The position numbers were made by a program, and so were the translations under genes. A stretch of DNA of 64,000 bases from positions 4,526,001 through 4,590,000 of the forward strand of contig NZ_CP033966.1 in the NCBI RefSeq assembly GCF_003854895.1, given 5' to 3'. A model generated the notes under the pieces. It did no database searches, was not told the origin of the DNA, and was given only the letters and a program-made list of their open reading frames with translations. Positions 8,713 through 15,747 of this stretch are shown here, in pieces. Source of the DNA: Pigmentiphaga sp. H8. Its GTDB lineage: Bacteria > Pseudomonadota > Gammaproteobacteria > Burkholderiales > Burkholderiaceae_B. How positions within the stretch are numbered: the first letter of the stretch is position 1; the number at the start of each line of letters is the position of its first letter.

Positions 8713-9885
8713 TCAGGCCGGCAGCATGTCGAGGGCCGAGCCGCTGCGGATGATGTCCTTGTCTTCCTCGGAAATGCCGGGGTGGTCGTGCAGGAGCTGG
8801 ACGTCCTTGTACTTCATGCGGCCGCCCGGATCGTCGTGCGGATAGTCGGTGGCGAACAGGAACTGCGAGGCGCCCAGGAACGCGATGGAATCCGGCAGTT
8901 CGGGTTCTTCCGTCTCGATGGTGAAGAACAGGTTCTTCCGGAAGTAGTAGCTGGCGGGCTCCTTGTTGCGGCTTTCGTATTCCTCGACCGAGGTGATGCG
9001 CTTGCCGGCCGACAGGCGCTCGGCCCCCGGCTTGACGCGGCGATGGAAGCGAGCCTGCGCGTCCTCGTCCTCGTAGTTGAGCGGCGGCTTCACATAGGCC
9101 GCGTCGAAACGCTCCACCAGCGGCCTGATGAAGGCCGAACCGGCCTCGGTGAACACCACCTTCAGGTTGGGGCAATCGTCGAACAGTCCGCTGGTGCACA
9201 GCGACATCAGGCTGAGCTGACCTTCTGCCGGCGACGCCACGTCCAGCCCGTCGCGCTGGAAGATGTTGAGGTTGCTGATGCGATGGCCGTGCTGGATGTT
9301 GTGCAGGACGATAGGCATGCCCAGCGCCTCGGCTCGCTTGAAGAAGGGCCACAGCTCGCGCCGGCTGCCCAGCGTTTCCGAGAACTGGTGCTCGCGCACG
9401 GGAAACACCTTGTCGACCGCGACCGACTGGAAGCCGTTCTTGCGGGCCCATTCCATTTCGGCGATGGCACCGTCCACGTCCTGCAGCGCGACCAGCGCGG
9501 AGCCGATCAGGCGGCCGGGGTACTTCTGCAGCAGATTGAGGATGGACAGGTTGTAGGAATGCGCCATCTGGCCGGCAAGCTCGGGATCCAGCGTGTAGTT
9601 GAAATAGATCGCCGAGAACTGCGGCAGCAGCAGTTGCTTCTCGATGCCCAGCTTGTCGTATTCCTCCAGGCGATATTCCATGTCGGTCAGCCCGACATGC
9701 CTGCCGCCGGCGCCGGGCGGCGGCAACGGCGTCGAGCCCTTGACGATGTAGTTGCCGGGGAAGCTCCAGTTCACCAGGATGCCCGCGTTGTCGAACTCGA
9801 ATCTCGGCCGCAGGTCGGCGGTCTTGCCGGTGACATGATCGTAGATGTCACGCGGAAGGATGTGGGTGTCCATGTCGATGATCAT
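8713..9885 (-). CDS. ACMSD-type amidohydrolase / metal-dependent decarboxylase, paralogue 1
   Basis: Predicted TIM-barrel enzyme of 390 residues from the amidohydrolase superfamily branch that includes aminocarboxymuconate-semialdehyde decarboxylase and resorcylate decarboxylases. Visible landmarks are MIIDMDTHILP at the N-terminus (D-x-H in place of the classical H-x-H), the LHNIQHGHRI segment with candidate metal His, and LFATDYPHDDPGG near the C-terminus, like the ACMSD DYPH motif. The ATG at 9885 was chosen because the paralogue at 10115 starts identically (MIID). It is the first gene of the eight-gene minus-strand operon. A TTGACA/TAAATT promoter lies 70-100 bp upstream. It could decarboxylate or hydrolyse a ring-cleavage or enol acid. 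Confidence 0.85.
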   Translation of the reverse strand: MIIDMDTHILPRDIYDHVTGKTADLRPRFEFDNAGILVNWSFPGNYIVKGSTPLPPPGAGGRHVGLTDMEYRLEEYDKLGIEKQLLLPQFSAIYFNYTLDPELAGQMAHSYNLSILNLLQKYPGRLIGSALVALQDVDGAIAEMEWARKNGFQSVAVDKVFPVREHQFSETLGSRRELWPFFKRAEALGMPIVLHNIQHGHRISNLNIFQRDGLDVASPAEGQLSLMSLCTSGLFDDCPNLKVVFTEAGSAFIRPLVERFDAAYVKPPLNYEDEDAQARFHRRVKPGAERLSAGKRITSVEEYESRNKEPASYYFRKNLFFTIETEEPELPDSIAFLGASQFLFATDYPHDDPGGRMKYKDVQLLHDHPGISEEDKDIIRSGSALDMLPA

Positions 9886-9955
9886 GTGCGGGCCCGCTGG
9901 GTGTAAGGGTGGGAGGGAAGAAAACGCTCGTGGCGATACGACGTATTGGCTGGGT

Positions 9956-10052
9956 AATTTACGGACAAGCGGCAAGACTGTCAATAAATTTGGAAAGCTG
10001 TTCTATTATTTAGAAAATCAGTATTGCGGGCGCCAAACCCGCGGAGTAGTCT
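9956..10052. promoter_or_regulatory. Bidirectional promoter with shared operator (element A)
   Basis: Minus-strand promoter: -35 TTGACA at 9984-9979 and -10 TAAATT at 9961-9956, 17-bp spacer. Plus-strand promoter: -35 TTGCGG at 10024-10029 and -10 TAGTCT at 10047-10052, 17-bp spacer. Between them lies the imperfect palindrome TTCTATTATTTAGAA (10001-10015) with an adjacent half-site near 9990-9997. The AT-rich block stands out from the GC-rich surroundings. It serves the divergent amidohydrolase genes. Nearly the same arrangement recurs at 24441-24536, and a shorter form precedes iclR. The boxes are read by eye and no start site is known. Confidence 0.65.
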
Positions 10053-10114
10053 GTTTCCAGCGCGTTTCGGCCAAGCGAGACGTTGCCCGAGAAACGATTG
10101 GACGAGACCCAGCC

Positions 10115-11290
10115 ATGATCATCGATGCCGACACCCATTTCCTGCCTCCCGATGTCTACGACTACCTCGGACCGGAGTTCGAGGCGCTTCGCCCACGCCT
10201 GACCTGGGATGACTCCGGACTGCTGGTCGACGTCCAGTTCCCGGGAGAACCGCCGCGCGTGCCCGGAGCCACGCCGCTGCCTCCGCCGGGCACCGGTTCG
10301 CGCTACCGGGGCACCTACTACATCGAGGAGCGTCTGGCCGACTACGACAAGCTGGGCATCGAGAAGCAGTTCCTGTTCCCCCAGCTCACGGCGACGGTGT
10401 TCTCCTACCTGGTCGAACCTCGCCTTGCCACGGCCATGGCCCATTCCTGGAACCTGTCCATCCTGAACCTGCTCAAGCGCTATCCCGACCGCCTCATCGG
10501 CGGCGCCCTGGTCGCGCTGCAGGACGTGGACGGCGCCATCGCCGAGATGGAGTGGGCCGCCGCCAATGGTTTTCGCGCCGTGATCATGGACAAGGTCTTT
10601 CCGGTGCACGAGCACTGCTATTCCGATCCGCTGGGCAACCATCGCGAACTCTGGCCCTTCTTCAAGCGGGCCGAGGAACTGGGCATGCCTTTGTTCCTGC
10701 ACAACATCCAGCACGGCCACCGCATCACCAACCTGCTGAACTATCAGTTCAACGGACTGGACGTGCTGGCGCCGCAGGAAGGCCAGATGAGCCTGGTCTC
10801 GCTCGTCACGAGCGGACTGCTGGATGACTTCCCCGATCTGAAATTCGTCTTCACCGAGGCCGGCGTCGGCTTCATCAAGCCGCTGGTCTCGCACCTGGAC
10901 TCGGTCTTCAACAACGAGATCGTCGACTACGAATCCGAAGACGCCGCGCCGCGCTTCAACTACCGCAAGCTGGAAGGCGGCAAGCGCATCGTCTCGGTCG
11001 ACGACTACAAGCCCAAGAACAAGCAGGCGCCCAGCCACTACTTCAGGAAGAACCTGTTCTTCACCATCGAGACCGAGGAAGCGGAACTGCCCGAAGCCGT
11101 CAACCTGTTCGGCGCCTCGCAGTTCCTGTTCGCCACCGACTATCCGCACGACGACCCGGGCGGCCGCATGAAGTACAAGGACGTCCAGCTCCTGGCCGCC
11201 AACCCGGACATCTCGGACGCCGACAAGGCGCTGATCCGTTCGGGCAACGCCGAACGGCTGCTGGCGCCCGTCCGGCCCGCGGCCGCCTGA
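10115..11290 (+). CDS. ACMSD-type amidohydrolase / metal-dependent decarboxylase, paralogue 2
   Basis: Protein of 391 residues that aligns with the divergent gene at 8713-9885 over its whole length. It shares MIID-DTH near the start, TPLPPPG, YDKLGIEKQ, FFKRAEELGMPLFLHNIQHG, KNLFFTIETEE and FATDYPHDDPGGRMKYKD. It is therefore a close paralogue in the same enzyme class, with the same D-x-H variant of the metal site. The ATG at 10115 is chosen by alignment with the paralogue; an in-frame extension upstream runs through the promoter region and is not credible. The next gene, an MmgE/PrpD protein, follows after 11 bp, so the two are probably co-transcribed. Confidence 0.85.
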   Translation: MIIDADTHFLPPDVYDYLGPEFEALRPRLTWDDSGLLVDVQFPGEPPRVPGATPLPPPGTGSRYRGTYYIEERLADYDKLGIEKQFLFPQLTATVFSYLVEPRLATAMAHSWNLSILNLLKRYPDRLIGGALVALQDVDGAIAEMEWAAANGFRAVIMDKVFPVHEHCYSDPLGNHRELWPFFKRAEELGMPLFLHNIQHGHRITNLLNYQFNGLDVLAPQEGQMSLVSLVTSGLLDDFPDLKFVFTEAGVGFIKPLVSHLDSVFNNEIVDYESEDAAPRFNYRKLEGGKRIVSVDDYKPKNKQAPSHYFRKNLFFTIETEEAELPEAVNLFGASQFLFATDYPHDDPGGRMKYKDVQLLAANPDISDADKALIRSGNAERLLAPVRPAAA

Positions 11291-11301
11291 GCGCCGCCGC
11301 C

Positions 11302-12666
11302 ATGTCGCCCGACACGCTCTCGGCCCGGCTCGCCGCCCACGTCATCGACACCCCCTGGGACGCGCTGCCGCCGGCGGCCGTCCTGGCCGCCAAGCACATG
11401 GCGCTCGACACCCTGGCCGTGGCCTGGGCCGGCACCAGCGCGCCGGGCATTCCACCCGTGCGCGACGCGCTCATCGACGAAGGCGGCAAGCCGCAAAGCG
11501 CCGTCTGGGCAACCAGCGCGAAGATTCCCGCCCGCTCCGCCGCCTTCCTGAACAGCGCCGCCGCCGCGGCGCTGGACTTCGACGGCATGCGGGCCTCCGA
11601 ACGCGGCAGCGTGCATTCGGACAGCGTCGTGCTGCCGGCCGCGCTGGCGGTGGCCGAACAGCACGGCGCCACGGGCCAGGAACTGGTGGCGGCGCTGGTC
11701 CTGGGCAACGACATCGTCACCCGCCTGGGCGCCGCGTCCGCGTTGCCGCACCGGGGGTGGTACCAGACCTCGATCTACGGAATCATGGGCGCCGCCGCGG
11801 CCGCGGCGCGCCTGATGAAGCTCGACGCCGAACAGACCATGCACGCCTTCGGCATCGCGGTGAACCAGGCCTGCTCGACGCAGTTGCCCAATATCGAACG
11901 CAGTCTGGTCAAGCGCTACTCCTCGGCCTTCGCCGCGCAGGGCGGCGTCCTGGCCGCGCTGCTGGCCGCGCGGGGAATCACCGCCGCGCGCCAGGCGTTC
12001 GAGGGCCGGTTCGGATTCTACGAGCTATACCAGCCGGGGGAACCCGACCGGCTGCTGGATGGCCTGGGAGTGTCCTATCCGCACGTGGAAACCGGCGTGA
12101 AGCGTTTTCCGAGCTGCGCCTGCAACCACACCGCGATCGAGGCGGCGCTGCAACTGGCGCGGGAACATCCGGTTCAGGCATCCGGGATCGCGGACCTGGA
12201 CGTCACCATCTCTCCCTACGTCCATCGCCTGGTGGGCGCGCCGTTCGATCCCTCCAGCGACCCACAGGTGGCCGCGCAATTCAGCGTCCAGTATTCGGTC
12301 GCCGCGGCCATGCTGCGCGGGCGCTTCGGCGTGGGCGACATCGAACCCGAAGCCGTGCTGGATCCGGCCACGCTTGCGCTTGCGCGCCGGGTAACGGTCC
12401 ACGTCGACGAATCCTGGGGTAACGGCCGCGCCGCCACCGTCGTGGTCCGCCTGCATTCGGGAGAGCGGCGCGAACGCCACGTCGCCCATATCCCCGGGTC
12501 GCGGGAAGCGCCCCTGGCCGAGGCCGACCGCAGCGAGAAGGCGCTCGACTGCCTGCGGGCGGGCGTGCAGCCCCTGGACGGCGAACAGGCACAACGTCTG
12601 GTGGACCGGGTATTGGGACTGGACCGGCTGGCGAACGCCCGCGAGCTGCTGAAGGACCTAGCCTAG
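11302..12666 (+). CDS. MmgE/PrpD family protein (2-methylcitrate dehydratase-like), copy 1
   Basis: Protein of 454 residues matching the MmgE/PrpD fold. Members include 2-methylcitrate dehydratase, cis-aconitate decarboxylase and iminodisuccinate epimerase. Landmarks are the LDTLAVAWAG segment near residue 35, YGIMGAAAAAARLMKLD, the EGRFGFYELYQPGEP loop, and the FPSCACNHTAIEAAL motif near residue 270. It is visibly the closest relative of the gene at 21355-22743, sharing the TSIYG, AFEGRFG, LDGLG and CAC-H segments. It follows the amidohydrolase by 11 bp. Its last 9 bp overlap the convergent iclR gene. The reaction cannot be assigned; dehydration, isomerisation or decarboxylation of a polycarboxylate are the family options. 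Confidence 0.85.
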   Translation: MSPDTLSARLAAHVIDTPWDALPPAAVLAAKHMALDTLAVAWAGTSAPGIPPVRDALIDEGGKPQSAVWATSAKIPARSAAFLNSAAAAALDFDGMRASERGSVHSDSVVLPAALAVAEQHGATGQELVAALVLGNDIVTRLGAASALPHRGWYQTSIYGIMGAAAAAARLMKLDAEQTMHAFGIAVNQACSTQLPNIERSLVKRYSSAFAAQGGVLAALLAARGITAARQAFEGRFGFYELYQPGEPDRLLDGLGVSYPHVETGVKRFPSCACNHTAIEAALQLAREHPVQASGIADLDVTISPYVHRLVGAPFDPSSDPQVAAQFSVQYSVAAAMLRGRFGVGDIEPEAVLDPATLALARRVTVHVDESWGNGRAATVVVRLHSGERRERHVAHIPGSREAPLAEADRSEKALDCLRAGVQPLDGEQAQRLVDRVLGLDRLANARELLKDLA

Positions 12667-13419
12667 GACCTGCAAGGCCGGGTGATAGCCCAGTTCACGC
12701 GAGATCCGGACCGACACCTGCCTGAGTTCTTCGCCGAAGCGGATCAGCTTGGTTCGCGGCGTGCGTTCCTTCAACGCCGAGATGCCGACGGCCGCCACGC
12801 CTTCGCGAAAAGCCGTATGGACGGGCGCGGACGCGCCGCATACGCCTTCGTGCCACTCGCCATCGTTCGTGGCGTAACCCTTCTTGCGTACCTCGTCGAG
12901 CACCTTGCGCAGGTCGGCCTCCTTGGTCACCGTGCGCGGCGTGTATTTCTCCAGCGGCGCCGCGAGATATTCATCGGCCAGCGCCTGGTTGTACGCCAGC
13001 AGCACCTTGCCCGACGCGCTGCAATGCAGGGGCGCCGCGCTGCCGATGGAGGCATAGGTGCGTATGGGATGCTTGCTGGCGATCACGTCCAGATAGACGA
13101 CGGCGCCGCTGCTCATCGATGCCAGATAGACCTGTTCGCCCGTGGCCTCGCTCAGGCGCCGGAGATGGGGCTTGGCGATCTGGACAAAGTCCAGCCGGCT
13201 GAGCAGCATGCTGCCCAGTTCCCAGATCTTGAGCGTCGGGAAGTACTCGCCGTTTTCCAGCTGCTGCACGTAGCCGGTCTCGACCAGCGTGGTCAGGATG
13301 CGGTGCGCGTTGCTCTTGGTGATGTCGAGCTTCGCGGCGAGCGCGCTGACCCCGATGGATTTTTCGATGCGGCACATGTGTTCGAATGCGCGCAGGGTCT
13401 TGGCGGCGGTCTTGTCCAA
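12658..13419 (-). CDS. IclR-family transcriptional regulator (putative regulator of the flanking cluster)
   Basis: Regulator of 253 residues. The N-terminal winged helix-turn-helix (residues about 10-70: IGVSALAAKLDITKSNAHRIL) is followed by the IclR effector domain (GEQVYLASMSSGAVVYLDVI, then SIGSAAPLHCSASGKVLLAY near residue 135). The start appears to be a TTG at 13419; the next in-frame Met is residue 15, which would cut into the helix-turn-helix. It is convergent with the preceding MmgE/PrpD gene (9-bp overlap) and lies downstream of the rubredoxin gene. A sequence related to elements A and B lies 35-80 bp upstream (13453-13500), which suggests autoregulation. I infer that it controls the two divergent operons carrying those elements. 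Confidence 0.9.
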   Translation of the reverse strand: MDKTAAKTLRAFEHMCRIEKSIGVSALAAKLDITKSNAHRILTTLVETGYVQQLENGEYFPTLKIWELGSMLLSRLDFVQIAKPHLRRLSEATGEQVYLASMSSGAVVYLDVIASKHPIRTYASIGSAAPLHCSASGKVLLAYNQALADEYLAAPLEKYTPRTVTKEADLRKVLDEVRKKGYATNDGEWHEGVCGASAPVHTAFREGVAAVGISALKERTPRTKLIRFGEELRQVSVRISRELGYHPALQVLG

Positions 13420-13452
13420 AGCGATACGACATCGGGAGTTGAACGTGGAACG

Positions 13453-13500
13453 ACTATAGCATGGGGGTCAATTCGGAGAACGTGATTTCATATATTGGAA
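13453..13500 (-). promoter_or_regulatory. Upstream region of iclR with operator-like palindrome (element C)
   Basis: On the minus strand TTCCAATATATGAAA (13500-13486) resembles the palindromes of elements A (TTCTATTATTTAGAA) and B (TTCCAGTATTTAGAA). A TTGAC stretch follows at about the same distance as in A and B. A TATAGT -10-like box lies at 13458-13453, about 34 bp before the iclR start. The -35 is poor, as expected for an activated or autoregulated promoter. The site lies in the 102-bp gap between rubredoxin and iclR. Confidence 0.5.
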
Positions 13501-13521
13501 TCGGCAGGTTCCCCTGCGGGT

Positions 13522-13713
13522 TCAGGCGAATTCCACCATCTCGAAGTCCACCTTCCTCACCCCGCAATCGGGGCAGGACCAGTCGTCCGGGATGTCGGCC
13601 CAGCGGGTTCCCGGCGCGATGCCTTCGCCCGGCAGGCCCGCGGCCTCGTCATAGATGAAGCCACACGTGATGCACAGCCAGGATTTGAATCCCGCATCTG
13701 CCGGCTGATTCAT
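13522..13713 (-). CDS. Rubredoxin
   Basis: Small one-iron electron carrier of 63 residues. The two iron-binding knuckles are CITCG at residues 14-18 and CPDCG at 47-51. They flank the canonical YDEAAGLPGEGIAPGTRWADIPDDWSC-type core, the normal spacing for a bacterial rubredoxin. It is the last structural gene of the minus-strand hydro-lyase operon, 30 bp after an MmgE/PrpD gene and 102 bp before iclR. Rubredoxins usually accompany alkane hydroxylases, oxidative-stress proteins or iron-sulfur oxidases. None of these is adjacent, so its redox partner is probably one of the flavoproteins or an oxygenase encoded elsewhere. Confidence 0.95.
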   Translation of the reverse strand: MNQPADAGFKSWLCITCGFIYDEAAGLPGEGIAPGTRWADIPDDWSCPDCGVRKVDFEMVEFA

Positions 13714-13743
13714 TGCCTATCTCCGATTCGATCAGTAGTCGGG

Positions 13744-15105
13744 TCATCGCAGCAGCTCCGCCGCCGAGCGGCAGGTCTCCAGCGTGTTCAGTCTGTCGAA
13801 AAGCGCGCGGGCATCCAGCGGCAGGCCGGACCACAGCGCGCAATCCTCGAATTTCGTCCACAACGCGTCGGCCGAGAGCGGCGCCTGGGGATCGCCGCGC
13901 GCGTGGCGCACGTGCTCGCTCTCGATCGCCTCGCCAGCGGCGGTCTCGACGCGCACCAGGTCGTACGGCGCATAGCCCGACGTGCCCGGCATTTCCTCGG
14001 ATTCGATCTCGATGGCCACGCGCGGCACCAGGCGCTGGATCGGTTCGCTCAGCACGAATTCGTCGACCAGGTCGCGCAGCCCCACCCTGCCCGCCACCAG
14101 CGCGCACGCCAGGGCGAACTCGATGCTGAACTTCGCGTCGATGGCCGTGCGGGGCCGGTGATTCTTCAGGATCACCGAGTGCGACGGACTGAACCGCACG
14201 GTGATCGCCTTGACGGCGTCGGCCTCCAGCCCGCGATCGCGGACGAGCCCGAGCATGGCATCGATCGCGCGATGCGCGCGGTAGCAGACCGGGTACTGCT
14301 TGATCGCCAGGCCCTGTTCGACCAGGCGCCAGCGAGCGGGGGGCAGCGACGGCGCACGCTCGCGGTCGATCTCGCCCGCGGGCGACAACGCGCCCAGATA
14401 GCCCTGTTCGTGCTCGATCGCGTCCGGCGCGGCCGTCAGCCCGGCGGACGCGAAACGCGCGGCAAGCAGGCCGCAGGCCGCCGCCTTGCCCGCATGCATG
14501 GGCTTGGTCATGAAGCCCAGGTTCGCCATCACGCCGCTGGCCTGCGAGGCCGCGATGCCCAGGGCGTGCGCCGCTTCCCGCGCCGTCGCGCCGCGCAGGG
14601 CCGCGCAGGCCGCCGCCGCGCCCATGGCGCCGAAGACGCCGGTCGGATGCCAGCCCTTGCGCTGGTAGTTGCCACTGTCGCGGGAGATCAGTTCGCCCCA
14701 GGTTTCGAACCCGGCCGCATAGGCCCGCAGCATGTCGCGCCCGCTCGCGCCCACCGCCTCGGCTTCGGCCAGGATGGCCGGCACCAGCACCGCGCTCGGA
14801 TGGCTGCCCTTGAGCGCCACGTCGTCGTAGTCCAGCACGTGGGCGGCGGTGCCGTTCACCCAGGCCGCGACGTGCGCGGGCGCCCGCGCCGGACCGAAGC
14901 AGATCGACGAGCCGCCTCCGGCGGTGTCTGGCGCGAACCCTTTTCGGACCGCTTCGACGGCCGGCTCGGCCGAGCCGGCCAGCATCACGCCCACGCAGTC
15001 GGCGATGCCCTGCTTGGCAATGGCCACGGCCGCCTCCGGGATGTCCTCGTACCGGAGCTTCGCGACGAAATCGCCCAGCGCGGCGGTCAGCGGCGCATGC
15101 GTCAC
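13744..15105 (-). CDS. MmgE/PrpD family protein, copy 2
   Basis: Protein of 453 residues in the MmgE/PrpD family, more divergent from copies 1 and 4. Features include GIADCVGVMLAGSAEPAVEAVRK near residue 30, VNGTAAHVLDYDDVALKGSHPS near 85, HPTGVFGAMGAAAACAAL near 150, and YPVCYRAHRAIDAML near 270, where the CAC-H motif of the paralogues is reduced to C-x2-AH. The start overlaps the LeuD-like stop by 4 bp, so it is translationally coupled. Its position after leuC/leuD-like genes suggests it isomerises or hydrates the product or substrate of that lyase. Substrate is unknown. Confidence 0.85.
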   Translation of the reverse strand: MTHAPLTAALGDFVAKLRYEDIPEAAVAIAKQGIADCVGVMLAGSAEPAVEAVRKGFAPDTAGGGSSICFGPARAPAHVAAWVNGTAAHVLDYDDVALKGSHPSAVLVPAILAEAEAVGASGRDMLRAYAAGFETWGELISRDSGNYQRKGWHPTGVFGAMGAAAACAALRGATAREAAHALGIAASQASGVMANLGFMTKPMHAGKAAACGLLAARFASAGLTAAPDAIEHEQGYLGALSPAGEIDRERAPSLPPARWRLVEQGLAIKQYPVCYRAHRAIDAMLGLVRDRGLEADAVKAITVRFSPSHSVILKNHRPRTAIDAKFSIEFALACALVAGRVGLRDLVDEFVLSEPIQRLVPRVAIEIESEEMPGTSGYAPYDLVRVETAAGEAIESEHVRHARGDPQAPLSADALWTKFEDCALWSGLPLDARALFDRLNTLETCRSAAELLR

Positions 15106-15737
15106 GACGTAAGCTCCGCCAGTTCCTTGCCGGTCAGCCAGGGCGTCTCGGCTTCGAGCTTGCGTTCGAGGGCATCGCGCATCTGGGCGAACTCGCCCGT
15201 GGCCGCGATGTCGTCGATGCCGCCCAGCATGCGCTCCTTGCGGGCCGGCTCGATCTCGAAACGATATTGCCTGCCCGCCGGATCGGTCACCGTCTGGCTG
15301 GGCAGGTCGATGGATATCTCGGCGCCCGGCGCGGCCGCCAATTGGTCCAGCAGCCCGCGCACCGCGTCCTCGGGCAGCACGACAGGCAGCAGCCCGTTCT
15401 GGTAGGCGTTGCTGGCGTAGAACGGCCCGAAGCTCGATGCGATCACGGCGCGGATGCCGAAATCGACCACGGCATAGACCGCCCCTTCGCGCGTCGAGCC
15501 GCAGCCGAAGTTCGGCCCCGAGACGATGATGCGCGCCTGCGTATAGGGCTCGCGATCGAGCAGGAAGTCGCCCTTGAGCTTGCCCGCGGCGTCGTAGCGG
15601 TCGTTGTAGAACAGGAAACTGCGGTAGCCCACCGTCAGGGGCTTGCGCAGGAAACGCTGCGGAATCAGCATGTCGGTGTCGACGTCGGCGCGGTCCAGCG
15701 GCGCCGCGATGGCGGTCAGGCGGGTAAACGGCTCCAT
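15102..15737 (-). CDS. Isopropylmalate dehydratase small subunit-like protein (LeuD family)
   Basis: Swivelling-domain subunit of an aconitase-type hydro-lyase, 211 residues. It contains the LeuD pattern DTDMLIPQRFL near residue 20, GPNFGCGSTRE near 74, and NAYQNGLLPVVLPEDAV near 110. The usual GCGSSREHAPWAL reads GCGSTREGAVYAV here, so the His after REx is Gly, a departure seen when such enzymes work on substrates other than isopropylmalate. It starts 10 bp after the LeuC-like stop and overlaps the next MmgE/PrpD gene. Context argues for a catabolic role on a methylated or branched malate rather than leucine synthesis, since no leuB or leuA is present. Confidence 0.85.
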   Translation of the reverse strand: MEPFTRLTAIAAPLDRADVDTDMLIPQRFLRKPLTVGYRSFLFYNDRYDAAGKLKGDFLLDREPYTQARIIVSGPNFGCGSTREGAVYAVVDFGIRAVIASSFGPFYASNAYQNGLLPVVLPEDAVRGLLDQLAAAPGAEISIDLPSQTVTDPAGRQYRFEIEPARKERMLGGIDDIAATGEFAQMRDALERKLEAETPWLTGKELAELTS

Positions 15738-15747
15738 GCGGGATCTC

